A stretch of DNA of 39,288 nt from Bacillota bacterium (GTDB taxonomy: Bacteria > Bacillota > Clostridia > Lachnospirales > Lachnospiraceae). Below, piece by piece: positions 1 to 8,100 of this stretch. The notes under the pieces were generated by a model. The model searched no databases. It saw nothing but the letters and a program-made list of their open reading frames with translations, and had not been told where the DNA came from. The stretch lies in the NCBI GenBank assembly GCA_023437715.1, contig JAEZFK010000034.1:1-39288 (forward strand), in the 5' to 3' direction. Within the stretch, counting starts at the first letter, position 1; the number at the start of each line of letters is the position of its first letter. Made by a program: the position numbers and the translations under genes.

Positions 1-168
1 ACCAATATCGATAGATTTTGAAAATGCACCCTTAGGGAGCTCTATTAAAGTTACCCTTTTTTACCATCGATATAAAAAAGAAATCTCTTGCTAATTTATA
101 CTTGACTTTTCATAGCTGGTCTCCTCCGAAATACAGGCTCCCCTTTGTGAGCCCCGTCAATTCCTTCC
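1..168 (-). other. Leader or small RNA of unknown type
   Basis: This is the predicted transcript from the strong promoter at 173-201. It begins with a purine-rich segment whose 15 nt at 152-166 read AAGGAATTGACGGGG, identical to a universally conserved stretch of 16S rRNA. It then has a small hairpin with arms GGCTC/GAGCC (136-153), and a GGAGGAGA motif before a five-codon ORF (ATG at 109-111, stop at 94-96). The rest is A/T-rich and no terminator is visible. It may be a structured leader of a gene beyond the edge or a free small RNA. I do not recognise a riboswitch class, and raiA-type or other Firmicute leader RNAs are untested options. Confidence 0.35.
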
Positions 169-172
169 TAAG

Positions 173-201
173 ATATTACCCTACGTCCGGCTTTCTGTCA
201 A
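173..201 (-). promoter_or_regulatory. Strong sigma-A promoter reading off the left edge
   Basis: On the minus strand there is TTGACA (196-201), a 17-bp spacer and TAATAT (173-178), a near-perfect housekeeping promoter. Transcription would start near 165-168 and run leftwards out of the window. It lies just beyond the terminator of the lgt/spo0E operon, so it starts a new unit. No protein gene follows inside the window. Confidence 0.75.
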
Positions 202-210
202 TTAACACGC

Positions 211-243
211 AAAAAAGCACGGAAAGTCGTTTCTCTCCGTGCT
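211..243 (-). terminator. Terminator of the lgt-spo0E-like operon
   Basis: Arms AGCACGGA (216-223) and TCCGTGCT (236-243) form an 8-bp stem. On the minus strand the stem is followed by six T residues (211-216). It sits 40 bp after the stop codon of the small Spo0E-like gene. Confidence 0.8.
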
Positions 244-283
244 CCCTTAAAGCTCCCGCAAAATACATGAACCATATTTTGAA

Positions 284-433
284 TCAATAGCCCGCTGCGA
301 TATATTGTTCGATTAACTTATCAAGCTCTACGCTTCTGTTATAGATAATGTCTTCATTGTCGTTCTCGATGCTTGTATTTAATCTTTCACGTGCTTCTTC
401 AATATCGCGGATTAACTCTTCTTTTGATATCAT
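284..433 (-). CDS. Spo0E-like aspartyl-phosphatase family peptide (49 aa)
   Basis: This 49-residue protein has a helix-loop-helix pattern with an acidic, charged first helix and the segment SVELD at residues 34-38. SVELD fits the SxxxD signature of Spo0E/YnzD/YisI-type phosphatases, which dephosphorylate Spo0A-P and delay sporulation. The length is typical of the family. The ATG overlaps the lgt stop codon by 4 bp (ATGA), and AAAGGAG lies at a good distance inside lgt, so translation is probably coupled to lgt. A terminator follows. The family call rests on the short motif, the size and the predicted helices. Which response regulator it acts on cannot be read from the sequence. Confidence 0.8.
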   Translation of the reverse strand: MISKEELIRDIEEARERLNTSIENDNEDIIYNRSVELDKLIEQYIAAGY

Positions 434-1314
434 TGTGTTAATTCTCCTTTGCTCTTTTTTCGTATCTGTCTGTGTTTGTAGAAGAACACAAGAGTTGATA
501 TCCCTACCAGAATTAATGACAGTGCCTGAGACACCGGTATGCCAGTATTAAAGAATATAAGCTGGTCCGTACGGAGTCCTTCTATCCATGCACGTCCCAG
601 ACCATATCCAAACAGGTAGATAAGGAGCATCTCTCCATCAAATCTTTTTCGTTTTCTGTACCAAAGCATAAAAATCAATAAGCCAAGGTTCCAGACCGAT
701 TCATACAGGAAAGTGGGGTGCACCTGAATGTACTCCACACCATCCTTTACGATTAGGTGATTCAAAAGCTCTTTAGATATCATATTCTCATTGACAAGCG
801 CCCTTCTGATCCTCATAGCAAACAGGCTGTCGGTATACCCGCCAAAAGCCTCACAGTTAAAGAAATTACCCCACCTTCCTATAATTTGTCCGGTCACCAG
901 ACCCAGGCAGCCGGTATCAGCCAAAGAAAGAAATGAAAGCCTCTTCACCACAGCGTATACGGTGAGGGTAATGGCAGCACCTATGACTCCACCATAGATG
1001 GCAAGTCCTCCTGCTCTGAGATTAAAAATCTGAATCAAATCATCCTTATAATTAGCCCAATCGAAAATTACATAATAAATCCGGGCTCCTATAATAGAAA
1101 ATATAATTGCGTACAGGGCAAAATCCAGATAGATATCTGGATCCTGTCCCCTCCGCTTTGCGTCGTTCACCGCAATCCAGAGGCCTGCCAATATTCCAAA
1201 TCCTATGATAATCCCATAAAATGCAATGCGGAACCCAAATATCGAGATACTGTTTTGCAAATGGTCAATGGTAATTCCCAAATGGACAAAACTAATATCT
1301 GCCGTATTTGCCAT
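430..1314 (-). CDS. lgt: Prolipoprotein diacylglyceryl transferase
   Basis: Lgt is a membrane enzyme that moves a diacylglyceryl group from phosphatidylglycerol to the lipobox cysteine of prelipoproteins. The 294-residue protein has about seven hydrophobic segments. Family motifs are visible: GGLAIYGG (102-109), the signature GRWGNFFNCE (146-155), HPTFLYE (199-205), and GRAWIEGLRTD (240-250), which carries the conserved late arginines. Length and motif order are normal for the family. A good promoter lies 28 bp upstream, and the ATG is preceded by GAAAGGAGAAG. The 3' end overlaps the Spo0E-like gene by 4 bp. The TPR lipoprotein at 27322-28098 is one likely substrate in this window. Confidence 0.95.
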   Translation of the reverse strand: MANTADISFVHLGITIDHLQNSISIFGFRIAFYGIIIGFGILAGLWIAVNDAKRRGQDPDIYLDFALYAIIFSIIGARIYYVIFDWANYKDDLIQIFNLRAGGLAIYGGVIGAAITLTVYAVVKRLSFLSLADTGCLGLVTGQIIGRWGNFFNCEAFGGYTDSLFAMRIRRALVNENMISKELLNHLIVKDGVEYIQVHPTFLYESVWNLGLLIFMLWYRKRKRFDGEMLLIYLFGYGLGRAWIEGLRTDQLIFFNTGIPVSQALSLILVGISTLVFFYKHRQIRKKSKGELTQ

Positions 1315-1341
1315 TCGTCTTCTCCTTTCGATGTTTTCTTT

Positions 1342-1370
1342 ATTTTACCCCGGGAAAACGCAAAAATCAA
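1342..1370 (-). promoter_or_regulatory. lgt promoter
   Basis: The minus strand reads TTGATT (1365-1370), 17 bp, TAAAAT (1342-1347). One arm of a 14-nt inverted repeat (1355-1368 with 1415-1428) covers its spacer and most of its -35 box. Confidence 0.6.
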
Positions 1371-1520
1371 ACAGAATCGCCCGACATATTCGTCTATAAT
1401 TCGACAAACGTCCCGATTCTTGCGTTTTTCACTTTTATTTTTGCGGATAATATGATATTCTATATTAGTTACAGATAAAAATCAATTATAAATATGAATA
1501 AATATAGGAAGGTAATTGCT

Positions 1521-2618
1521 ATGAAATTAGGTATTGTCGGATTGCCCAATGTTGGTAAAAGCACTCTGTTCAACTCTCTTACGAAAGCCGGTGCAGAGTC
1601 TGCCAACTATCCATTCTGTACCATTGATCCAAACATAGGCGTTGTTCCTGTTCCCGATGCCCGCTTAGGGCAGCTGGCCGCTCTCTATGATTCCGCAAAA
1701 ATCACCCCCGCTGTCATCGAATTTGTCGATATCGCAGGGCTTGTAAAAGGAGCTTCCAAGGGAGAAGGGCTGGGGAACCAGTTTCTTTCCAACATCCGTG
1801 AGGTGGATGCCATCGTACATGTGGTGCGCTGCTTTGAGGATACCAACGTCATCCATGTGGACGGAAGCGTGGACCCTTTAAGAGATATTGAAACCATTGA
1901 TCTGGAACTGATCTTTTCCGATTTGGAAATATTGGACCGCAGGATTTCCAAGACCGCAAAGGGCTCCATGAATGATAAGTCCCTGGCTAAGGAGCTGGAG
2001 ATCTTAAAAAGGATTAAAGCCCACTTGGAGGACGGAAAGCTGGCAAGAAGCATGGAAGCTGAGGATGAGGACGAAAAAGACTTTATTTCCTCCTTGAATC
2101 TTCTCACCTTTAAGCCTGTCATCTTCGCCGCCAATGTCTGCGAGGACGATTTGGCCGACGACGGTGCTTCCAACGCCTATGTCCAGAAAGTCCGGGAATT
2201 TGCCGCAGAAAACGACAGCGAAGTTTTCGTCATCTGTGCACAGATCGAGCAGGAAATCGCAGAGCTGGAAGAGGACGAAAAGAAAATGTTTTTAGAGGAC
2301 TTAGGTCTTAAGGAATCCGGTCTTGAAAAGCTGATCGCAGCAAGCTACCACCTTCTGGGATTAATCAGCTATTTAACAGCCGGCCCAACGGAAACAAGAG
2401 CCTGGACCATCAAGGAAGGAACCAAGGCGCCTCAGGCCGCAGGGAAAATACATTCCGACTTTGAGCGGGGCTTTATCCGGGCAGAGGTAGTAAATTACCA
2501 GGATCTTCTGGACTGCGGGAGCTACAGCGCGGCAAAGGACAAGGGTCTTGTACGTCTGGAAGGAAAGGAATATGTGGTAAAAGACGGCGACGTGGTGCTG
2601 TTCCGTTTTAACGTATAA
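1521..2618 (+). CDS. ychF: YchF/OLA1-type ribosome-associated ATPase
   Basis: The 365-residue protein starts MKLGIVGLPNVGKST, so the P-loop is at residues 7-15. The expected NKxD base-recognition motif is replaced by NVCE near residue 200, as is usual in YchF/OLA1, which prefers ATP to GTP. A coiled-coil-like acidic insertion (about 130-190) and a C-terminal TGS domain follow, giving the normal family length. I chose the ATG at 1521 because TAGGAAGG sits just before it and the product then starts like the family; an in-frame ATG at 1494 lacks a ribosome site. YchF binds ribosomes and is linked to stress responses. The gene stands alone, divergent from lgt, with a probable -10 box TAATAT at 1448-1453. 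Confidence 0.95.
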   Translation: MKLGIVGLPNVGKSTLFNSLTKAGAESANYPFCTIDPNIGVVPVPDARLGQLAALYDSAKITPAVIEFVDIAGLVKGASKGEGLGNQFLSNIREVDAIVHVVRCFEDTNVIHVDGSVDPLRDIETIDLELIFSDLEILDRRISKTAKGSMNDKSLAKELEILKRIKAHLEDGKLARSMEAEDEDEKDFISSLNLLTFKPVIFAANVCEDDLADDGASNAYVQKVREFAAENDSEVFVICAQIEQEIAELEEDEKKMFLEDLGLKESGLEKLIAASYHLLGLISYLTAGPTETRAWTIKEGTKAPQAAGKIHSDFERGFIRAEVVNYQDLLDCGSYSAAKDKGLVRLEGKEYVVKDGDVVLFRFNV

Positions 2619-2634
2619 ATATGATGAATCATCT

Positions 2635-2684
2635 AAGGCGTGCTGCCGGGGGAACCCTTTTTCGTTCCCCGCGCAACACGCCTT
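2635..2684 (+). terminator. Long imperfect stem-loop downstream of ychF
   Basis: Outer arms 2635-2645 and 2674-2684 pair over 11 bp with one mismatch. Inner arms 2647-2655 and 2664-2671 pair with one bulge, and the loop is eight bases. Only TTT follows, so it is a weak intrinsic terminator at best. It starts 16 bp after the ychF stop codon and may protect the 3' end of the mRNA instead. Confidence 0.5.
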
Positions 2685-2736
2685 TGCGCTTGAAAGCCCG
2701 TCAGACTGATAAATATTTTCAATAAATAGATTGCTC

Positions 2737-2764
2737 TTGTAAACCCTCTTTCTTATGCTATAAT
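2737..2764 (+). promoter_or_regulatory. Promoter of the FNT-family transporter gene
   Basis: TTGTAA (2737-2742), a 16-bp spacer and TATAAT (2759-2764) form a good sigma-A promoter. The leader to the start codon at 2841 is about 70 nt. Confidence 0.7.
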
Positions 2765-2840
2765 ATGACATGGTCATGCAAAAAACCTTTTTAACAGCTT
2801 GGGCGGAGGTTTAATAAAAAGAAAAGGGAGTATTTACAAC

Positions 2841-3467
2841 ATGAAAACTTTTGTGAAAGCAATCATTGCCGGCATTGCCATCAGTATGGGAGGCGTCATT
2901 TATTTAACTCTCGACAATCACATGGTCGGCGCATTTCTGTTTTCAATGGGATTATTTACCATCTATGTTTTTGATTTCAGTCTCTATACGGGAAAAATCT
3001 GTTACATCGTTTATAAAAAGCCTTCCTACTTAATCACCGTGCTTATTGTATACATAGGCAACTTTATAGGGGCCGTTGGAACCGGATATATTTTAGGGTA
3101 TACGAAGCTGGCCAGGCTGACGCCTCATGCAGCGGAAATCGTCGGCGGAAAATTATCGGATACTCCTTTCAGCACATTTATCATGTCCGCCATGTGCGGC
3201 ATCATGGTCTGTATCTCCGTGACCGGCTACCTGACCATTAAGGACAATATAGGAAAATATATGGCTCTGACCCTGCCGATTATGGTGTTCATTCTCTCCG
3301 GCTATGAACACAGCATTGCGGACATGTTCTACTTTACCATGGGCGGCGCGTGGAGCGGGAAAGCATTTTTATATCTCGTAATCATTTCCCTGGGAAATCT
3401 GGCCGGAGGAATTCTGATCCCTCTGGCAAAGAGGTGCTTTAAAGAGGTGCTTCCGGGATTTCATTAA
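2841..3467 (+). CDS. Formate/nitrite transporter (FNT) family protein, short form
   Basis: The 208-residue hydrophobic protein has six predicted membrane segments. It retains FNT landmarks: FSLYTGK (46-52) for the FTGN loop, MCGIMVCISVTGYL (118-131) for the CNxLV half-helix, SGYEHSIADM (153-162) carrying the central histidine H157 of the FNT pore, and GNLAGG (185-190). FNT proteins form pentamers with one pore per subunit and move formate, nitrite, hydrosulfide or similar small anions. At 208 residues it is shorter than the usual 250-280. AAGGGAG precedes the chosen ATG; a longer in-frame reading from 2799 starts at TTG and lacks a good ribosome site. It is monocistronic between its own promoter and a shared terminator. 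The substrate is not deducible. Confidence 0.85.
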   Translation: MKTFVKAIIAGIAISMGGVIYLTLDNHMVGAFLFSMGLFTIYVFDFSLYTGKICYIVYKKPSYLITVLIVYIGNFIGAVGTGYILGYTKLARLTPHAAEIVGGKLSDTPFSTFIMSAMCGIMVCISVTGYLTIKDNIGKYMALTLPIMVFILSGYEHSIADMFYFTMGGAWSGKAFLYLVIISLGNLAGGILIPLAKRCFKEVLPGFH

Positions 3468-3535
3468 TTACATACTGTATACAGCTTCCCTCGTGCCTTC
3501 ACAGAATGAACAGGACCAATCCCCTCCTACACGAT

Positions 3536-3586
3536 AAAAAGACACCTTGAAATCGGTCCTGTTCAGACCGGTCAAGGTGTCTTTTT
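3536..3586. terminator. Bidirectional terminator between the FNT gene and gltD
   Basis: AAAAAGACACCTTGA at the left pairs with TCAAGGTGTCTTTTT at the right, and a further inner GC-rich stem extends it. Both strands end in five T residues, so it can stop the plus-strand transporter gene and the minus-strand glt operon. Confidence 0.9.
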
Positions 3587-3627
3587 ATGGGTTTCCCCGA
3601 AGCAGGACTGCCTGCTTCTGTTCTTTC

Positions 3628-5115
3628 CTATGCTAAGTTGGAATATCCCATCAAACTCATATCAACTTCCTTTGCCACTTCCCTGCCTTCTCTTATGGCC
3701 CACACCACAAGGGACTGGCCGCGGTGCATATCTCCTGCCACGAATACCTTATCCACAGTTGTCTTATATTTCCCGTTTTCCGTCTCTACATTGCTTCTGC
3801 CGTTTAGCTTCACTCCAAAGGCGTCGGCCACATAATTCTGGGCTCCCAGAAAGCCTGCGGCGATGAGAACCAGATCTGCAGGAATTTCTTTTTCACTTCC
3901 TGCCACCGGCTCCATATTCATCCGTCCGGTCTTTTCATCCTTTTTCGGTTCCAGGCTTATGAGCACGGCTTTCACCAGCTTGCCTGATTTGTCTTTTATG
4001 AACTCCTTAACCGTCGTCTGATAGACTCTGGGGTCCTTGCCGAACACCGCAATGGATTCCTCCTGGCCGTAATCTGTTTTTAAGATTCTGGGCCACTCCG
4101 GCCAGGAATTATCCTCGGCCCGTTTTTCCGGAGGGCTGGGCATCATCTCTAACTGGGTGACAGAGGCGCAGCCATGGCGTATGGATGTTCCTACGCAGTC
4201 ATTTCCCGTATCTCCGCCGCCGATGACGATGACGTGCTTTCCCTTGGCAGACAGGTACTGGTTATCCTGAAGTCCTGAATTTAACAGGCTCTTGGTTGTG
4301 GATTTTAAGAAATCCACGGCGAAATAAATTCCTTCCGCATCTCTCCCCGGAACCTTTAAATCCCTGGGATTGGAAGCTCCGCAGGCTAAAATAACCCTGT
4401 CATATTCCTTTAATAAATCCTTGGCCTTCTGGTTCTTTCCCACATCGGCTCCGGTCAGGAAGGCGACCCCTTCCTGCTTCATGATCTCCACCTTCCGGTC
4501 GATAATATGCTTTTCCAGCTTCATATTGGGAATGCCGTACATTAAAAGCCCGCCGACCCGGTCCTCCCGCTCCAGCACCGTAACGCTGTGGCCCCTCTTA
4601 TTCAGCTGGTCTGCCGCAGACAGCCCTGCTGGACCGGACCCGATGACAGCCACCTTCTTTCCGGTGCGGATCTTGGGGGGCACAGGCCCTGCAATTCCTG
4701 TTTCATAGGCCCGCTCAATAATGGCATACTCGTTTTCCTTGATGGCCACAGGATCTCCGTTTAAGCCGCAGGTGCAGGCGGCCTCACAGGGAGCCGGGCA
4801 CACTCTGGCGGTAAATTCCGGGAAGCTGTTGGTTTTTTTCAGCCGGTTGTAGGCCTGCTGCCAGGTCCCGGTGTATACAAGCTCGTTCCACTCAGGAATT
4901 AAATTGTTTAAGGGGCAGCCGGAAACCATTCCCTTTAAAATCACCCCGGACTGGCAGAAAGGCACGCCGCAGTCCATGCACCTGGCCCCCTGCTTCTTCT
5001 GCTCTTTTTCGGAAAGAGGCAGATGGAACTCGTTGTAATTCTTAATCCGGGTCCTGGGGTCTATGGTTTTTCCTGTTTCTCTGTCATATTCTAAAAATCC
5101 TGTTGGTTTTCCCAT
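3628..5115 (-). CDS. gltD: Glutamate synthase small subunit
   Basis: GltD passes electrons from NAD(P)H through FAD and iron-sulfur clusters to the large subunit for reductive amination of 2-oxoglutarate. The 495-residue protein shows the N-terminal cysteine clusters C46, C49, C54, C67 and C106, C110, C114 that bind [4Fe-4S] centres. It also shows the FAD-binding GSGPAG (159-164) and a second dinucleotide fold with GGGDTGND in the middle. Length is typical. Its ATG has a strong GGAGGAG site and starts 13 bp after gltB ends, so the two are co-transcribed and made in similar amounts. Confidence 0.96.
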   Translation of the reverse strand: MGKPTGFLEYDRETGKTIDPRTRIKNYNEFHLPLSEKEQKKQGARCMDCGVPFCQSGVILKGMVSGCPLNNLIPEWNELVYTGTWQQAYNRLKKTNSFPEFTARVCPAPCEAACTCGLNGDPVAIKENEYAIIERAYETGIAGPVPPKIRTGKKVAVIGSGPAGLSAADQLNKRGHSVTVLEREDRVGGLLMYGIPNMKLEKHIIDRKVEIMKQEGVAFLTGADVGKNQKAKDLLKEYDRVILACGASNPRDLKVPGRDAEGIYFAVDFLKSTTKSLLNSGLQDNQYLSAKGKHVIVIGGGDTGNDCVGTSIRHGCASVTQLEMMPSPPEKRAEDNSWPEWPRILKTDYGQEESIAVFGKDPRVYQTTVKEFIKDKSGKLVKAVLISLEPKKDEKTGRMNMEPVAGSEKEIPADLVLIAAGFLGAQNYVADAFGVKLNGRSNVETENGKYKTTVDKVFVAGDMHRGQSLVVWAIREGREVAKEVDMSLMGYSNLA

Positions 5116-5128
5116 TGTCTGCTCCTCC

Positions 5129-8100
5129 TCACTTTTTCGTATTGGCGTAAAATGCTTCGATCTGGGCCTGCTCGCTGCTTAAGCCTTTTTCCTCCATCTG
5201 GACGATGGTATTCATCATGCGCCTGTAGTCGTGGGGCATGATCTTCTTAAACTTGGGCAGATATTCTCCAAAGTTATCCAGGATCTCTTTTCCTTTTGCA
5301 GAATTGGTATAAGCCACGTGCTCCTTTATCATTTCTTTTAATTCAAGGACATCATACTTATTGGAAACCTCTTCAAAGGAAACCATTTCCTTGTTGAGCC
5401 TCTTATACAGATCTCTCTTTTCATCCAGCACATAGGCGATTCCGCCGCTCATTCCGGCAGCAAAGTTCTTTCCCGTAGGTCCAAGCACCACCACGCGGCC
5501 GCCGGTCATGTATTCACAGCCGTGGTCACCCACGCCTTCCACAACCGCCGTTGCCCCGGAATTCCGGACACAGAACCGCTCGCCCGCTATGCCGCAGATA
5601 AATGCCTTTCCGCTTGTAGCGCCGTACAGGGCCACATTTCCGATGATAATATTCTCCTCAGCCTTAAACAGGATGCCCTTCGGCGGATAAACCACCAGCT
5701 TGCCGCCGGAAAGCCCCTTGCCGAAGTAATCGTTGCTGTCGCCCACAAGCTCCAGGGTAAGCCCTCTGGGGATAAATGCACCGAAGCTCTGTCCGCCGCT
5801 TCCCGTACAATTGATAGTATAGGTATCCTCTGGCAGCCCGTCGGGATAAAGCCTGGTGATCTCTGAACCGAATATGGTACCCAAAGCCCGGTCCGTATTG
5901 GAAACGTCAATTTGAAGGCTCTTTTTCTGACCGTTCTGAAGGGCCTGCTTCAGCTTCTTAAGGATTACTCTTTCATCCATGGATTTATCCAGCTCAAAGT
6001 CATAAACCTGCTTCTGTCCGTAGCCTGCAAGCTTCCGGCCCTCATAGGGATTGCCCAGAATGGCTTTAAAATCCACTTTCCGCGCCCGTTCCGAGCTTAA
6101 GTTTTCCTTTTTCTTTAAAAGGTCAGTTCTTCCCACCAGCTCATCTACGGTGCGTATTCCAAGCTTAGCCATGTACTCCCGAAGCTCTTTTGCAATGAAA
6201 TACATGAAATTGACCACGTATTCCGGCTTTCCCTTATAGCGCTTCCGAAGCTCCGGATTCTGGGTGGCAACGCCCACAGGACAGGTGTCCAGGTTGCAGA
6301 CTCTCATCATCACGCAGCCCAGGGTTACAAGAGGCGCCGTGGCAAAGCCAAACTCTTCCGCTCCCAGCATACAGGCAATGGCAACATCCCGCCCTGTCAT
6401 CAGCTTTCCGTCGGTCTCCAGAATCACCTTATCCCGCAGTCCGTTCATAATCAGGGTCTGGTGGGCCTCCGCCACTCCCAGCTCCCATGGAAGTCCTGCA
6501 TTGTAAATGGAGTTTCTCGGGGCGGCGCCGGTTCCGCCGTCAAAGCCGGAAATCAGAATGACCTGGGCTCCCGCCTTTGCAACACCAGCCGCCACAGTGC
6601 CGACTCCTGCCTCGGAAACCAGCTTGACGGAAATCCTGGCATCGGTATTGGAGTTTTTAAGGTCATAGATTAGTTGGGCCAGATCCTCAATGGAGTAAAT
6701 ATCGTGATGAGGAGGCGGTGAAATAAGCCCCACCCCAGTGGTGGAATGCCTGGTTTTGGCAACCCACGGATACACCTTTTCTCCCGGAAGCTGGCCGCCC
6801 TCTCCCGGCTTTGCGCCCTGGGCCATTTTAATCTGGATTTCCCTGGCGCTGACTAAATACCGGGAGGTAACGCCGAACCGGCCCGAGGCCACCTGCTTGA
6901 TGGCGGAGCACTTATTTAAGCCATCCGCTCCCACGGTCAGCCGCTCCAGGCTCTCGCCTCCCTCTCCGCTGTTTGATTTGCCGTGAATCCGGTTCATGGC
7001 AATTGCCAGGGTCTCATGGGCTTCCTGAGAAATGGAACCGTAGGACATTGCCCCTGTCTTAAACCGTTTTACAATAGATTCCTCGCTTTCCACCTCTTCC
7101 ACAGGGATTTCCTTTGCCTTGGTATAGTCAAGGTCTAAAAGGCTTCTCAAGTTGACGGTCTGTTCCTCCCCGTTTAAAGCATGGGTGTACTCCTTAAAGG
7201 TGGCGTAGTTTCCTGTCCTTGCCGCCTCCTGAAGAAGATGGATGGTCACAGGATTATACAGATGCTCCTCCTGCCCTGCTCTTTCCTTATGGCTTCCCAC
7301 GCTGTCCAGGGTTAAGTCCACGTCAAGGCCCAAAGGATCAAAGGCTGCCGAATGAAGCGTATCCACATCGTTTGCAATATCATCCAGGGTGACGCCTCCC
7401 ACCCGGCTCACAGTATCTGTGAAATATTTATCAACCACCTTCTTTGATATACCGATGGCCTCAAAAATCTGAGCGCCTTGGTAGGACTGAATGGTGGAAA
7501 TTCCCATCTTGGAAGCAATTTTTACGATTCCGTGGAGAACCGCTCCGTTGTAATCCTCTACTGCCGCATAGTAATCCTTATCAAGCATCCCGTCCTCAAT
7601 CAGGGAGCGGATGGATTCCTGGGCCAGATAGGGATTGATGGCACAGGCTCCATAGCCCAGAAGGGTGGCGAAATGGTGAACCTCTCTCGGCTCTCCGCTT
7701 TCCAGAATGAGGGCCACGGAAGTGCGTTTCTTTGTCTTCACCAGATGCTGCTGCAGGGCGGATACCGCTAACAGGGAGGGAATGGGCACATGGTTCTCAT
7801 CAATATCCCGGTCAGACAGGATGATGATATTGGCTCCATCCCGGTGAGCCCGGTCCGCCTCTAAAAACAGCCGGTCAATGGCCTTTTCCAGAGAAGTGTT
7901 CTTATAATAGGTAATGGGAATCACCTCTACCTTAAAGCCGGGCCTCTTCATATTTTTAATCTTCAAAAGATCCGTACAGGTAAGGATGGGATTGTTGACC
8001 TTTAAGATCTTGCAGTTTTCCGCCTGCTCCTCCAGAATATTTCCTTCCTCCCCCACGTAAACCGTGGTAGAGGTGACAATTTCTTCCCGGATAGAATCAA

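Noticed and set aside
152..166. Fragment of a 16S rRNA gene
   Set aside because: Identity stops after 15 nt on both sides, so it is not a piece of rDNA; it is kept only as a curious match in a leader.
102..290. Plus-strand ORF of 62 codons at the left edge
   Set aside because: It runs through the promoter, the terminator and the end of the Spo0E-like gene, has no ribosome site and no protein-like pattern.
1685..2173. Long open frame antisense to ychF
   Set aside because: It is serine-rich and low-complexity, as expected for the reverse of a strong coding region; ychF is certain.
2799..2840. Longer N-terminus for the FNT protein
   Set aside because: The upstream start is a TTG without a proper ribosome site, while AAGGGAG precedes the ATG at 2841.
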